The notes below the pieces were generated by a model. That model made no database searches and was not told the DNA's origin. It saw only the letters and a program-made list of their open reading frames with translations. From the NCBI RefSeq assembly GCF_014649695.1, contig NZ_BMTN01000015.1:62001-126000 (forward strand): a stretch of DNA of 64,000 nt. The letters run 5' to 3'. The stretch is from Streptomyces kurssanovii. Lineage in GTDB: Bacteria > Actinomycetota > Actinomycetes > Streptomycetales > Streptomycetaceae. Both the position numbers and the translations under genes were made by a program. Positions 14,473 to 26,959 of the stretch are shown here, in pieces. Numbering within the stretch: the first letter of the stretch is position 1; each line of letters begins with the position of its first letter.

Positions 14473-16605
14473 GTGAGCAGCGAGGACAAGCAGCCTTCCG
14501 AGCCCGTCGGTGACGGGCCCGAGCAGCTTGCGCTGATCCGCGAGAGCGTCCGCAAGGCCAAGGTTCCCAAGGCGAAACCGCGCACCTGGCGCGGAGCCGC
14601 GCTCGCCAAGGACCTCCCGGTCGCCCGTGTCATGGTCAACAAGGGCGCCCTCCACCTCGACCAGTTCTTCGACTACGCCGTCCCCGAGGAGCTCGACGCC
14701 GACGCCAGGCCCGGAGTGCGGGTGCGGGTGCGCTTCGGCGCCGGAGCGCACCGCGTCCGCGGCGGACGCCGCGAAGGCGGCGGCCTGATCGACGGCTTCC
14801 TCATCGAGCGGCGCGCCGAATCCGACTACCAGGGAGCGCTCGCCGCACTCGCCTACGTCGTCTCGCCCGAGCCGGTCCTCAGCCCCGAGATCCTCGGCCT
14901 CGCCCGCGCCGTCGCCGACCGTTACGCGGGCAGCCTCGCCGACGTGCTGCAGCTCGCCGTACCCCCGCGGAACGGCCGGGCGGAGGCCGCCCCCTCTCCG
15001 GAGCCGCTGCCGCCGCCCCCCGCGCCTGCTCCGGCCACCTGGCAGCGGTACGTGCGGGGCCCGGCCTTCATCGAATCCCTCGCGGCCGGCGGATCGCCGC
15101 GCGCCGTGTGGACCGCGCTGCCCGGACCGCACTGGCCCGACGAACTCGCCCGCGCCGTCGCCGCGACCCTCGCGTCCGGGAGGGGCGCCCTCGTCGTCGT
15201 CCCCGACGGCCGGCGCGCCGCCCGCGTGGACAGCGCGCTCACCACCCTGCTCGGTGGAGGGCGCCACGCACTGCTGACCGCCGAATCCGGACCTGAGAAG
15301 CGGTACCGGCAATGGCTCGCCGTGCGCCGCGGCTCCGTCCGCGTGGCCGTCGGCACCCGGGCCGCCATGTTCGCCCCCGTACAGAACCTCGGGCTCGTCG
15401 TCGTCTGGGACGACGGCGACTCCAGCCACAGCGACGACCGCGCCCCCTTCCCCCACGTCCGCGAAGTCCTCGAACTGCGGGCCACCCACGACCGGTGCGG
15501 ATTCCTGCTCGGCAGTACCAGCTGCACCGTCGAAGCGGCCCAGCTCGTCGAGAGCGGCTGGGCGGCGCCCCTTGTCGCCGACCGGGCCCAGGTCCGGGCC
15601 GTCGCCCCCGTGGTACGGACGGTCGGCGACCACGACCTGGCACGGGACGAAGCCGCCCGCGCGGCACGCCTGCCCAGCATCGCCTGGCAGGCGGTCAGGG
15701 ACGGACTCGCCGACGGGCCCGTCCTCGTCCAGGTCCCGAGGCGCGGCTATGTGCCGCGGCTCGCCTGCGAGCGCTGCCGCACCCCTGCCCGCTGCCGCCA
15801 CTGCGCCGGACCCCTGGAAGCGCCCGACGAACGCGACCTGCGGTGCGGCTGGTGCGGGCGCGCAGAGTCCGAATGGCACTGCGGCGCCTGCGGGGCCACC
15901 CGGCTGCGGGCACAGATCGTCGGCGCGCGGCGCACCGCCGAGGAACTCGGCCGCGCGTTCCCGGCCGTGCCGGTCCGCACCTCCGGACGCGACCACATCC
16001 TCGACAGCGTCCCGGCGCGCCCCGCGCTCGTCGTCTCCACGCCGGGCGCGGAGCCCGTCGCCGACGGCGGATACGCGGCCGCGGCGCTCCTCGACGGCTG
16101 GGCCATGCTCGGCCGGCCCGACCTGCGCGCAGGCGAGGAAGCGCTGCGCCGCTGGATCGCGGCGGCCGCGCTCGTGCGACCCCAGTCCGAAGGCGGAGTG
16201 GTGGTCGTCGTCGCAGAACCGACCCTGCGGCCCGTGCAGGCCCTCGTCCGCTGGGACCCGGTCGGGCACGCCCTGCGCGAGCTCGCGGAGCGGGCCGAGC
16301 TCGGCTTTCCGCCGGTGTCGCGGATGGCGGAGGTCGTCGGAGCGGCGCCGGCGGTGACGGCGTTCCTCGCCGACGTGGAACTGCCCGCGGACGCGGAGGT
16401 CCTCGGGCCCGTCCCACTGCCGGTCCCGGAACGCCCCGGTGCGCGCCGGCCCGACGCGGCCGCGGGGGCCCGGGCGCTGCTACGGGTGCCGCCGGGCAGC
16501 GGGGCGGCGCTGGCCGCGGCGCTCAAGTCGGCGCAGGCGGCGCGCCTGGCACGGGGCGGCCAGGACCAGGTACGCATCCGCATCGACCCTCCGGACATCG
16601 GCTGA
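14473..16605 (+). CDS. priA: PriA-type primosomal protein N', helicase motifs degenerate
   Basis: 710 residues. The N-terminal DNA-binding part (VARVMVNKGALHLDQFFDYA) and the two-zinc module are kept: four CxxC pairs (CERC, CRHC, CGWC, CGAC) lie around residues 435-480. In contrast, the Walker A position reads LAAGGSPRAVWTALPG, with no GxGKT, and the DEAH-like Walker B position reads VVWDDGDSSH. Actinobacterial PriA proteins are known to lack detectable helicase motifs, so the protein probably acts as a structural loader for replication restart rather than as a helicase. The GTG at 14473 is chosen because the frame upstream runs into the metK terminator. Confidence 0.9.
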   Translation: MSSEDKQPSEPVGDGPEQLALIRESVRKAKVPKAKPRTWRGAALAKDLPVARVMVNKGALHLDQFFDYAVPEELDADARPGVRVRVRFGAGAHRVRGGRREGGGLIDGFLIERRAESDYQGALAALAYVVSPEPVLSPEILGLARAVADRYAGSLADVLQLAVPPRNGRAEAAPSPEPLPPPPAPAPATWQRYVRGPAFIESLAAGGSPRAVWTALPGPHWPDELARAVAATLASGRGALVVVPDGRRAARVDSALTTLLGGGRHALLTAESGPEKRYRQWLAVRRGSVRVAVGTRAAMFAPVQNLGLVVVWDDGDSSHSDDRAPFPHVREVLELRATHDRCGFLLGSTSCTVEAAQLVESGWAAPLVADRAQVRAVAPVVRTVGDHDLARDEAARAARLPSIAWQAVRDGLADGPVLVQVPRRGYVPRLACERCRTPARCRHCAGPLEAPDERDLRCGWCGRAESEWHCGACGATRLRAQIVGARRTAEELGRAFPAVPVRTSGRDHILDSVPARPALVVSTPGAEPVADGGYAAAALLDGWAMLGRPDLRAGEEALRRWIAAAALVRPQSEGGVVVVVAEPTLRPVQALVRWDPVGHALRELAERAELGFPPVSRMAEVVGAAPAVTAFLADVELPADAEVLGPVPLPVPERPGARRPDAAAGARALLRVPPGSGAALAAALKSAQAARLARGGQDQVRIRIDPPDIG

Positions 16606-16789
16606 CCCCGGCGGGGGAGTGGCGCCTCTGGCGGGCCCCGGCGCGGAATCCTTCCCCTCCCAGAGAGGGGCCGGCGTCAGCCCGTCACGGACCCCGGGCG
16701 GGCTGCCCCCGGCCCGGGGGCCATGGACACTTGCCCCGGGGCCCGGGGCCCGGGGCGCGTGGCTTCCGGGCCGGGGCCCGGCCGGGGCG
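16606..16789. other. GC-only spacer between convergent genes
   Basis: 184 bases between priA and the facing small gene, with blocks of GGGGCCC units (16733-16756 reads as three consecutive CCCGGGG-type repeats) able to fold into several stems. It probably ends transcription from both sides; no gene is visible. Confidence 0.5.
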
Positions 16790-17293
16790 TCAGCCGTTGC
16801 GGGGGCCCGGGAAGGCGTTCGGGCGGGTCTCGCTCGGCTGCGGCGGCATCGAGCGGGCCGCCGGCACCGCCGGGACGGCGGACAGGCCCGGCGGCGGCAG
16901 TGTGCGCGTCGCGGCGCTCTCCGTCTCCGGCTGTGCCGCGGCAGCCTGCCGCCGCGAGCCGTAACGGCGGTGCACCGCCTGCTTGGTGACGCCGAGGGCG
17001 GAGCCGACCGCGTCCCAGGAGAAGCCGAGGGAGCGGTCGAAGTCCACGGCTGCGGTCACAAGGGTTTCGACGCTGTCCCGCAGTTCCTGCGCGAGGCGTA
17101 CGGTCGGGGCGGGTGCCCTGCCGTAGACGACGAAGCCCGTGGACGGGCCGGAGCGGCGGGGGCGGTAGACGTTCCCCAGCTGGGCGGTGAGCGTGCGCAA
17201 TGCGTCCACCTGCCGGCGGACCCGCTCGATGTCCCGCACCAGCAGATGCAGGCTGGCCCGGGCTTGGGCGTCGTGGGTTGCGTGGTCGGCCAT
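16790..17293 (-). CDS. Conserved hypothetical protein with helix-turn-helix-like segment
   Basis: A 167-residue protein with a helical N-terminal half and a segment [20 protein letters not shown] around residues 110-130 that has the shape of a helix-turn-helix of the sigma-70 region 4/LuxR kind. A proline- and alanine-rich tail follows. ATG at 17293 is preceded by GAGAGG on the minus strand; a TTG two codons earlier is in frame. A protein of this kind occupies the same place between priA and fmt in other Streptomyces. It may bind DNA, but no target can be named. Confidence 0.8.
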   Translation of the reverse strand: MADHATHDAQARASLHLLVRDIERVRRQVDALRTLTAQLGNVYRPRRSGPSTGFVVYGRAPAPTVRLAQELRDSVETLVTAAVDFDRSLGFSWDAVGSALGVTKQAVHRRYGSRRQAAAAQPETESAATRTLPPPGLSAVPAVPAARSMPPQPSETRPNAFPGPRNG

Positions 17294-17523
17294 TGACAAG
17301 CCTCTCGAACCGGCGGTTAAAAGGGGTCGGGTCGCGTCCGGGGCGGCCCGCTTCGGTCAATCTCTCTTGACCAACGCGCCGGTGGGTGGTCTGGTCACGC
17401 TTCAGGGCGTATGTGCCTGTCCGCGGGGCGCGCGGGCTCCCGTACGCCCCCTGCTGCCACGGCTCATAGACTGGTGTGCTGCTCGTCACCGCACGCTCCA
17501 GTCTGAGAGGCAGTCAGCCACCG

Positions 17524-18468
17524 ATGAAGCTCGTCTTCGCAGGTACTCCCGAGGTCGCCGTCCCCGCCCTGGACGCCCTGATCGCCTCCGACCGGCACGA
17601 GGTCGCCGCAGTCGTCACCCGGCCCGACGCGCCCGCGGGCCGCGGGCGGCGGCTGGTCGCAAGCCCGGTCGCGCAGCGCGCCGCCGACGCCGGGATCGAG
17701 GTGCTCAAGCCGGCGAGGCCGCGCGACGAGGAGTTCCTCGCGCGGCTGCGGGAGATCGGCCCCGACTGCTGTCCCGTCGTCGCCTACGGAGCCCTGCTGC
17801 CCAAGGCGGCCCTCGACGTGCCCGCCCACGGCTGGGTGAACCTGCACTTCTCGCTGCTGCCCGCCTGGCGCGGCGCCGCCCCGGTGCAGCACGCGATTCT
17901 CGCCGGTGACGAGATGACCGGCGCGGCGACGTTCCGGATCGAGGAGGGGCTCGACACCGGACCGGTCTACGGCGTGATCACGGAGCCGGTGCGCCCCACG
18001 GACACGAGCGGTGATCTGCTGACGCGGCTGGCCTTCGCCGGTGCGGGGCTGCTCGCGGCGACGATGGACGGCATCGAGGACGGCACCCTGCGGCCCGTGC
18101 CGCAGCCCGCGGACGGCGTCACGCTGGCCCCGAAGATCACCGTCGAGGACGCCCACGTCGACTGGACCGCTCCGGCGCTGCGGGTCGACCGGGTCGTTCG
18201 GGGCTGCACGCCCGCGCCGGGCGCGTGGACGGCCTTCCGCGGCGAGCGCCTCAAGCTCATCCAGGTCGGCCTGCTGCCCGACCGCAAGGACCTCGAACCG
18301 GGCGTGCTCGACGCCGGCAAGAACCATGTGCACGTGGGCACCGGATCCCATGCCGTGGAGCTCCTGTGGGTCCAGCCGCAGGGCAAGAAGCCGATGCGAG
18401 CGGCGGACTGGGCGCGGGGCGTGCGGATCGCTCCTGGCGAGAGGGTCGGCGCACCGGTCGTAGGCTGA
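17524..18468 (+). CDS. fmt: Methionyl-tRNA formyltransferase
   Basis: Formylates initiator Met-tRNA using 10-formyl-tetrahydrofolate. The 314-residue product opens with [15 protein letters not shown] and contains the catalytic [15 protein letters not shown] with the conserved Asn (VNLHFS) and later Asp. The ATG at 17524 gives the normal family length; the frame upstream has no matching residues. It lies 34 bases before rsmB in the same direction, a common pairing. Confidence 0.97.
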   Translation: MKLVFAGTPEVAVPALDALIASDRHEVAAVVTRPDAPAGRGRRLVASPVAQRAADAGIEVLKPARPRDEEFLARLREIGPDCCPVVAYGALLPKAALDVPAHGWVNLHFSLLPAWRGAAPVQHAILAGDEMTGAATFRIEEGLDTGPVYGVITEPVRPTDTSGDLLTRLAFAGAGLLAATMDGIEDGTLRPVPQPADGVTLAPKITVEDAHVDWTAPALRVDRVVRGCTPAPGAWTAFRGERLKLIQVGLLPDRKDLEPGVLDAGKNHVHVGTGSHAVELLWVQPQGKKPMRAADWARGVRIAPGERVGAPVVG

Positions 18469-18502
18469 GAGGGATCACGTTTCATCGAACGCGGAGCACC
18501 TT

Positions 18503-19936
18503 TTGAGTGAGCAGTCCCGTCACCGTCCCGCCAAGCCGTACCGCCGCCCCAAGAAGGACCCCGTGCGGATCCTCGCCTTCGAGGCGCTGCGGGCCGTCGA
18601 CGAGAGGGACGCGTACGCCAACCTCGTCCTGCCGCCGCTGCTGAAGAAGGCGCGCGAGAAGGAGGACTTCGACGGGCGGGACGCGGCGCTCGCGACGGAG
18701 CTCGTGTACGGGACGCTGCGCCGCCAGGGCACCTACGACGCGATCATCGCGGCCTGTATCGACCGGCCGCTGCGCGAGGTCGACCCGCCGGTGCTGGACG
18801 TCCTCGCGCTCGGCGCGCACCAGCTGCTGGGGACGCGTATCCCCACGCACGCGGCCGTCTCCGCGAGTGTGGAACTGGCGAGGGTGGTGCTCGGCGACGG
18901 GCGCGCGAAGTTCGTGAACGCCGTGCTCCGCAAGATCTCGCAGCACGACATGGACGCCTGGCTGGAGAAGGTCGCTCCGCCCTACGACGAGGACGCGGAA
19001 GACCATCTGGCGGTCGTCCACTCGCACCCCCGGTGGGTCGTCTCCGCCCTGTGGGACTCGCTCGGCGGCGGCCGCGCCGGCATCGAGGACCTGCTGGAGG
19101 CCGACAACGAGCGGCCCGAGGTGACGCTCGTGGCGCGGCCGGGGCGTTCGACCACCGGCGAACTGACGGACCTGCTGGGCGAGGACTCCGTCCTGCCCGG
19201 CCGCTGGTCCCCCTACGCCGTCCGGCTGGCCGAGGGCGGCGAGCCGGGCGCCATCGAGGCCGTGCGGGACGGACGCGCGGGCGTCCAGGACGAAGGCAGC
19301 CAGCTGGTGGCGATCGCCCTCGCCGACGCGCCGCTGGAAGGCAGCGACGAGCGCTGGCTCGACGGGTGCGCGGGGCCCGGCGGCAAGGCGGCGCTCCTCG
19401 GTGCCCTCGCGGCCGGCCGTGGCGCGTCCCTGCTGGCCGCTGAGAAGCAGCCGCACCGCGCCCGGCTGGTGGAGCGGGCGCTCGCCGGCAATCCGGGGCC
19501 GTACCAGGTGATCGCGGCCGATGGCACGCGCCCGCCGTGGCGTGAGGGCGTGTTCGACCGGGTGCTCGTCGACGTCCCGTGCTCGGGGCTGGGCGCGCTG
19601 CGCCGCCGCCCGGAGGCCCGCTGGCGCCGCCGCCCCTCGGACCTCGAGGGCTTCGCCCCGCTCCAGCGGGAGCTGCTGCGTGAGGCGCTGAAGGCCGTGC
19701 GGGTCGGCGGAGTGGTGGGGTACGCCACCTGTTCGCCGCATCTCGCCGAGACACGCGTCGTCGTGGAGGACGTCCTGCGCGGCCGCGGCGGCCCGGCCGT
19801 CGAGGCGGAGTGGGTGGACGCCCGCCCGCTGATGCCCGGCGTACCGGCACTCGGCGACGGCCCGGACGTGCAGCTGTGGCCGCATCTGCACGGCACGGAC
19901 GCGATGTACCTGGCCCTGCTGCGGCGCACCGCCTAG
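18503..19936 (+). CDS. rsmB: 16S rRNA (cytosine-967-C5)-methyltransferase
   Basis: Methylates C967 of 16S rRNA. The 477-residue product has an N-terminal NusB-like RNA-binding domain (about residues 25-150) and a C-terminal Rossmann methyltransferase with the SAM motif CAGPGGKAALL, DVPCSGLGALRR and the second catalytic Cys in YATCSPHLAETR. TTG at 18503 is the start, six bases after GGAG; a nearby GTG is out of frame. It is convergent with the MMPL gene, with a shared terminator. Confidence 0.95.
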   Translation: MSEQSRHRPAKPYRRPKKDPVRILAFEALRAVDERDAYANLVLPPLLKKAREKEDFDGRDAALATELVYGTLRRQGTYDAIIAACIDRPLREVDPPVLDVLALGAHQLLGTRIPTHAAVSASVELARVVLGDGRAKFVNAVLRKISQHDMDAWLEKVAPPYDEDAEDHLAVVHSHPRWVVSALWDSLGGGRAGIEDLLEADNERPEVTLVARPGRSTTGELTDLLGEDSVLPGRWSPYAVRLAEGGEPGAIEAVRDGRAGVQDEGSQLVAIALADAPLEGSDERWLDGCAGPGGKAALLGALAAGRGASLLAAEKQPHRARLVERALAGNPGPYQVIAADGTRPPWREGVFDRVLVDVPCSGLGALRRRPEARWRRRPSDLEGFAPLQRELLREALKAVRVGGVVGYATCSPHLAETRVVVEDVLRGRGGPAVEAEWVDARPLMPGVPALGDGPDVQLWPHLHGTDAMYLALLRRTA

Positions 19937-19943
19937 CTTCCGC

Positions 19944-19980
19944 GGCGGTTCCCCGGCCGGCTCACGGCCGGGGAACCGCC
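19944..19980. terminator. Bidirectional terminator between rsmB and the MMPL gene
   Basis: Perfect 16-bp inverted repeat (19944-19959 and 19965-19980) with loop GCTCA. The stop codon of the minus-strand MMPL gene (19962-19964) lies in the loop, so one arm is also coding sequence for the last residues of that protein. Confidence 0.85.
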
Positions 19981-22112
19981 TGCCGGTCCTCCTCGCGGGA
20001 CAGCCTGTGGGGCCACCACACCTTCGGGCCCACGTCCAGGAACAGCGACGTGACCAGCACGGAGCGGACGACCAGGGTGTCCAGCAGGACGCCCAGGGCC
20101 ACCGCGAAGCCGATCTCGGCGAAGGCGACCATGGGCAGCGTCCCGAGGGCGGCGAACGTACCCGCGAGGACCAGACCCGCCGAGGTGATCACCGCGCCCG
20201 TCGCGGCGAGGCCCGTGACAACGCCGCGCGCGGTGCCCTGCCGGCGGGCCTCTTCACGGATACGGGTCGTGAGGAAGATGTTGTAGTCGATGCCCAGGGC
20301 CACCAGGAACACGAAGACGAACAGCGGGAAGTCCGTCGACTCGCCCGCGTAGTCGAAGAGGTACCGGAAGGCGAGCGCGCTCAGCCCGAGCGCGGCGGCG
20401 AACGACAGCACCACCGTGCCGATCAGCAGCAGCGGCGCGACCAGGGATCTCAGCAGCACCATCAGGATCAGCAGCACCACGAGCAGCACCAGCGGGATGA
20501 TCAGCATGTTGTCGTGGGTCGTCGCGGCGTCCATGTCGAGCAGCGCCGCCGTGCCGCCGCCCACCTGAGCGTCCGCGTCGGGAACGGCGTGCACGGCGTC
20601 CCTGACCTGCTCGACGGTGTCCTTGGCGGCCTGACTGTCGGCGGGATCCTCGAGCGTGGCTTCGAAGAGCACCCGGCCCTCGTGCGCGGGTGCGGTACCG
20701 GGCGGCAGCCCGAGCGACGTGGGCACCACGCCCGGTGTGGCGGCCACTGCCTCGCCCACCTGACGGGCCTGCCCCGCGTTGCTGATGACCACCAGAGGAT
20801 CGCCGCTGCCCGCGGGGAAGTACCGGGCCTGGACCTCCTGGCCGGTGATCGAGTCGGGCTTGCCGGTGAAGGAATCGGCGTTGCTGATGCCCTCCGCGCG
20901 CAGCTGCGTGAGCCCCAGGGCGCACACCGCGAGAGCGACCGCCGTGCCGGCCCACACCGCTCGTGGACGACGGGAGATCGACCGTCCGGTACGGGCCCAG
21001 AAGCCGCGCTCGGTGGGCTCGGGGGAGCCCAGGTGCGGGACCACCGGCCAGAAGATCCAGCGGCCGAAGATCACCAGGAGCGCCGGGAACAGCGTCAGCA
21101 TGGCGACGAGGGCGACGGCGACGCCGATGGCGGCCACGGGGCCGAGACCGCGCGTGGAGTTCATCTCCGCGGCCATCAGCACCAGCATGCCGAGGACCAC
21201 CGTCGCACCGCTCGCGAGCACCGCCGGCCCCGCCCGGTGCAGGGCCAGCGCCATCGCCTCGTGCCGGTCCTCGTGGCGGCGCAGCTCCTCCCGGTAGCGG
21301 GCGACCAGCAGCAGGGCGTAGTCGGTGCCGGCGCCGAACACGAGAACGGTCAGGATGCCGGCGCTCTGGCCGTTGACCGTCAGATCGGCGTGTTCGGCCA
21401 TCAGGTAGATGACGGCCTGAGCGGCGCCGAGGGCCGCGATCACCGAGAACAGCGGGACCAGGAGCAGAGTGGGGCTGCGGTAGGTGATCAGCAGCATCAC
21501 GATCACGACGATCATCGCCGAGAACAGCAGCGTCGAATCGATGCCCTCGAAAGCCTCGGAGAAGTCGGCCGAGGTGCCGCCGGGCCCGGTGACGTGCACC
21601 GACAGGCCGTCGCCGCCCGTGCCCGTCTCCGCGCGGATCGAGTCGACGGCCGGGGCGATCCGCTCCCATCCCTCCTCGTCCATGGTGATCGGTACGAAGA
21701 CCTGGGCGGCCCGCGGATCCGTCGGCCGGTCGAAGACCGGGCCGCGGGTCTCGGCCCCGCGCACGCCGTGGTCGCGCAGCTCCTTGACGGCCGCGACGTC
21801 CGCGCCGATCCGCTCGCGGTCGGCGGCGGTGAGACCGTCCTCGCGCGCATAGACGACGATCGCGGGGATCACCTCGGGCCGGAAGTCCTCCGCCTCGGTC
21901 AGGACCTGGGTGGACTCGGCGCTGCCCGGCAGCCAGGAGGAGGCGTCGTTGTCCTGCGCGTCCGTGAGCTTCTGCGCCAGGGGGAAGGCCAGCACCATGA
22001 CCGCGAGCCACAGGACCAGCACGATCCACTTGCTGCGCCGTCCGCAGACGAGATGCGCGATTCCCTTGCCGGCCGCCCCTGAGGGCGCAGTGTCGTGTTC
22101 AGCCTCCGCCAT
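19962..22112 (-). CDS. MMPL/RND-family membrane transporter
   Basis: A 716-residue protein with the MmpL layout: a membrane segment near residues 30-50, a first extracytoplasmic domain, a block of five to six membrane segments, then the same pattern repeated. Each half has a GxxxDY-type proton-relay motif, [20 protein letters not shown] in the first and [18 protein letters not shown] in the second. Family members export lipids, siderophores or drugs by proton motive force. ATG at 22112 has GGGAG nine bases upstream; the longer upstream frame overlaps the rpe promoter area and has no family match. It is divergent from rpe and isolated, so no substrate can be inferred. Confidence 0.9.
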   Translation of the reverse strand: MAEAEHDTAPSGAAGKGIAHLVCGRRSKWIVLVLWLAVMVLAFPLAQKLTDAQDNDASSWLPGSAESTQVLTEAEDFRPEVIPAIVVYAREDGLTAADRERIGADVAAVKELRDHGVRGAETRGPVFDRPTDPRAAQVFVPITMDEEGWERIAPAVDSIRAETGTGGDGLSVHVTGPGGTSADFSEAFEGIDSTLLFSAMIVVIVMLLITYRSPTLLLVPLFSVIAALGAAQAVIYLMAEHADLTVNGQSAGILTVLVFGAGTDYALLLVARYREELRRHEDRHEAMALALHRAGPAVLASGATVVLGMLVLMAAEMNSTRGLGPVAAIGVAVALVAMLTLFPALLVIFGRWIFWPVVPHLGSPEPTERGFWARTGRSISRRPRAVWAGTAVALAVCALGLTQLRAEGISNADSFTGKPDSITGQEVQARYFPAGSGDPLVVISNAGQARQVGEAVAATPGVVPTSLGLPPGTAPAHEGRVLFEATLEDPADSQAAKDTVEQVRDAVHAVPDADAQVGGGTAALLDMDAATTHDNMLIIPLVLLVVLLILMVLLRSLVAPLLLIGTVVLSFAAALGLSALAFRYLFDYAGESTDFPLFVFVFLVALGIDYNIFLTTRIREEARRQGTARGVVTGLAATGAVITSAGLVLAGTFAALGTLPMVAFAEIGFAVALGVLLDTLVVRSVLVTSLFLDVGPKVWWPHRLSREEDRQAVPRP

Positions 22113-22248
22113 GACGCTCCCGTATCTGCCTCTTCGGGGACCGAATCGCCGGAATTGCGGGGGGCTGGGCCGGTCCGGTGTGTCGTTGGTCCATACCGAG
22201 TGCCGTCCCGGGGAGGGGAACTGCCCGAGGACATGGCAGTCTTGGCGC

Positions 22249-22935
22249 ATGGCCGTTCAGATCAACCCAAGTATCCTCTCCGCGGACTTCTCGCGCCTGG
22301 CGGAAGAGGCCGAGGCCGTCGAGGGTGCCGACTGGCTCCACGTCGACGTGATGGACAACCACTTCGTGCCCAACCTCACCCTGGGCGTGCCGGTCGTCGA
22401 GTCGCTCGCCAAGGCGACGGACACCCCGCTGGACTGCCACCTGATGATCGAGGACCCCGACCGGTGGGCTCCCCAGTACATCGAGGCGGGGGCCGGGTCC
22501 GTCACCTTCCACGTCGAGGCCGCCGCCGCGCCGGTGCGGCTGGCCCGCGAGATCCGGGCGAAGGGCGCCCGGGCCTCGATGGCCCTCAGGCCGGCCACGC
22601 CGATCGAGCCGTACGAGGATCTGCTTCCCGAGCTCGACATGCTCCTGATCATGACCGTGGAGCCGGGCTTCGGCGGTCAGGCGTTCCTCGACATCATGCT
22701 GCCGAAGATCCGCCGCACCCGGGAGCTCATCTCCAAGCACGGCCTCCAGCTGTGGCTGCAGGTCGACGGCGGGGTGTCGGCGTCGACCATCGAGCAGTGC
22801 GCGGAGGCGGGCGCCGACGTGTTCGTGGCGGGCTCCGCGGTCTACGGCGCGGACGATCCGGCGGAGGCGGTGCGGAAACTTCGTGACCAGGCGGCGGCGG
22901 TGACGGCTTCCGCGGCCTGGGCGTGCGGGCACTGA
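22249..22935 (+). CDS. rpe: Ribulose-phosphate 3-epimerase
   Basis: Interconverts ribulose 5-phosphate and xylulose 5-phosphate in the pentose phosphate pathway. The 228-residue TIM-barrel protein has [10 protein letters not shown] at the N terminus, the metal-binding [13 protein letters not shown], the [10 protein letters not shown] loop and the phosphate site in DGGVSASTI. Ribulose 5-phosphate is also a precursor for riboflavin, whose genes lie 19 kb away. It is divergently placed to the MMPL gene, 136 bases apart. Confidence 0.97.
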   Translation: MAVQINPSILSADFSRLAEEAEAVEGADWLHVDVMDNHFVPNLTLGVPVVESLAKATDTPLDCHLMIEDPDRWAPQYIEAGAGSVTFHVEAAAAPVRLAREIRAKGARASMALRPATPIEPYEDLLPELDMLLIMTVEPGFGGQAFLDIMLPKIRRTRELISKHGLQLWLQVDGGVSASTIEQCAEAGADVFVAGSAVYGADDPAEAVRKLRDQAAAVTASAAWACGH

Positions 22936-23069
22936 ACCGTGCCCGCGCTTGTTCAACCGGTGTTGGCCCGGCAGGGCTGATCAAGGGCGCACGGATCTGA
23001 CAGGATGGCGGATCCGGAGTGTGTACAGCGGCAAGTTTGTACGGCATGAACAGCAGTGAGGAGATCGCG

Positions 23070-25707
<2,638 letters not shown>

Positions 25708-25720
25708 CCCGTCGTCACAT

Positions 25721-25753
25721 GGTCCGGCCCCCTGAGGACGTGGGGGCCGGACC
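25721..25753 (+). terminator. Hairpin terminator after the guaB1-like gene
   Basis: Perfect 12-bp stem (GGTCCGGCCCCC at 25721-25732, right arm 25742-25753) with a nine-base loop, starting 13 bases after the stop codon. Confidence 0.8.
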
Positions 25754-25754
25754 T

Positions 25755-25780
25755 GTCGAGTTTTCGGCCAACTCGACTTT
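25755..25780 (+). terminator. Second hairpin with short T-tract
   Basis: GTCGAGTT (25755-25762) and AACTCGAC (25770-25777) form an 8-bp stem with loop TTCGGCC, followed by TTTGT. It directly follows the first hairpin and could be a back-up terminator, or an operator for the sigma gene downstream. Confidence 0.55.
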
Positions 25781-25848
25781 GTACGCATGCGGCACGGCGT
25801 CGCGGGTAGGCGCGCTCTCGCACTGACATCGGAGCAGGGGAGGACGAA

Positions 25849-26724
25849 GTGTCCACGGCGAGCACGGTCCCGACCGAACTCACGCAGCCTGAAGCGCAGC
25901 GCCCGGAAATCCTGGAGCTGGGTCTTCCGGAAGTGGAGAACCCGGGGGAGGTTGCACCCAAGGACGCACGTGAGATCTCGAAGACATTCTTCGTGAGGCT
26001 GGCCTCTCTCGAGGAGGGCACCCACGAATACCAATACGTGCGCAACACCCTGATCGAGCTCAACCTGGCCCTCGTGAAGTACGCCGCGGGCCGGTTCCGC
26101 AACCGCGCGGAGCAGATGGAGGACATCATCCAGGTCGGCACGATCGGCCTGATCAAGGCGATCGACCGCTTCGAACTGAGCCGTGAGGTGGAGTTCGCGA
26201 CGTTCGCCGTCCCGTACATCATCGGAGAGATCAAGCGCTTCTTCCGCGACACCAGCTGGGCCGTGCACGTCCCGCGGCGGCTTCAGGAACTGAGGATCGA
26301 CCTCGCCAAGGCCGTCGACGAGCTCTCGCAGAAGCTCGACCACACACCCACCACGGCCGAACTCGCGGAACACCTCGGCATGGACGAGGAAGAGGTCATC
26401 GAGGGGGTGGTCGCGAGCAACGGCTACACGGCCGGTTCGATCGACATGCCGATGGACGACGCCTCCGACCATGGGGCCGTGCCGCTGTCCGACCGGCTGG
26501 GCGCACCGGACGCCGAGCTGGAGATCGCGGAGAACGTGCAGGCGCTCAAGCCGCTGATCGAGGAGCTCGACGAGCGCGACCGGCGCATCCTGCAGATGCG
26601 GTTCGGTGAGGAGATGACGCAGTCGGAGATCGGCGCGGAACTCGGCGTCTCCCAGATGCATGTCTCCCGGCTGCTGTCGCGGATCACCGGAAGGCTGCGT
26701 GAAGGGCTGCTCGTCGTGGAGTGA
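25849..26724 (+). CDS. SigB/SigF/SigG-family stress RNA polymerase sigma factor
   Basis: A 291-residue group 3 sigma factor. Region 2 runs about residues 55-125 (LVKYAAGRFRNRAEQMEDII and FATFAVPYIIGEIKRFFRDT), region 3 follows, and region 4 has the helix-turn-helix EIGAELGVSQMHVSRLLSRI at the C terminus. Streptomyces has several paralogues for osmotic, oxidative and developmental stress; which one this is cannot be told here. GTG at 25849 follows GGGGAGGAC. The probable anti-sigma factor lies downstream but faces it on the other strand. A strong hairpin stands between the two. Confidence 0.93.
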   Translation: MSTASTVPTELTQPEAQRPEILELGLPEVENPGEVAPKDAREISKTFFVRLASLEEGTHEYQYVRNTLIELNLALVKYAAGRFRNRAEQMEDIIQVGTIGLIKAIDRFELSREVEFATFAVPYIIGEIKRFFRDTSWAVHVPRRLQELRIDLAKAVDELSQKLDHTPTTAELAEHLGMDEEEVIEGVVASNGYTAGSIDMPMDDASDHGAVPLSDRLGAPDAELEIAENVQALKPLIEELDERDRRILQMRFGEEMTQSEIGAELGVSQMHVSRLLSRITGRLREGLLVVE

Positions 26725-26815
26725 CCCCTGCGGTGCCGGCGGGCGGCCGTGGACCACACCCGGGGCCGGGCCCTCGAAGCCCTGGCCCGCCCGAAGACCG
26801 GAGCCCCCCACGGGC

Positions 26816-26850
26816 AGAAGCGGCGTCCTGTCCGCCAGGACGCCGCTTCT
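26816..26850. terminator. Bidirectional terminator between sigma and anti-sigma genes
   Basis: Perfect 15-bp stem (AGAAGCGGCGTCCTG at 26816-26830; right arm 26836-26850) with loop TCCGC, followed by GTTT. It serves both convergent genes. Confidence 0.82.
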
Positions 26851-26959
26851 GTTTCCGGCCGTTGTGAGCGTCTCTGTTTCCGGTCCGTTGTGCGCGTCCG
26901 GTCCGTCGTGCACGACGGCGTCGGGCCCGCTCGTCGGCGGCGGGCACGGGAAGAGAAGG

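Noticed and set aside
20007-22082. 691-codon frame opposite the MMPL transporter
   Set aside because: Composition rich in Arg, Gly, His and Asp; no motif; the opposite strand encodes a complete MmpL protein.
25781-25848. SigB-type autoregulatory promoter (GGGTAG near 25801) before the sigma gene
   Set aside because: The -10-like GGGTAG lacks a convincing GTTT-type -35 at the right distance.
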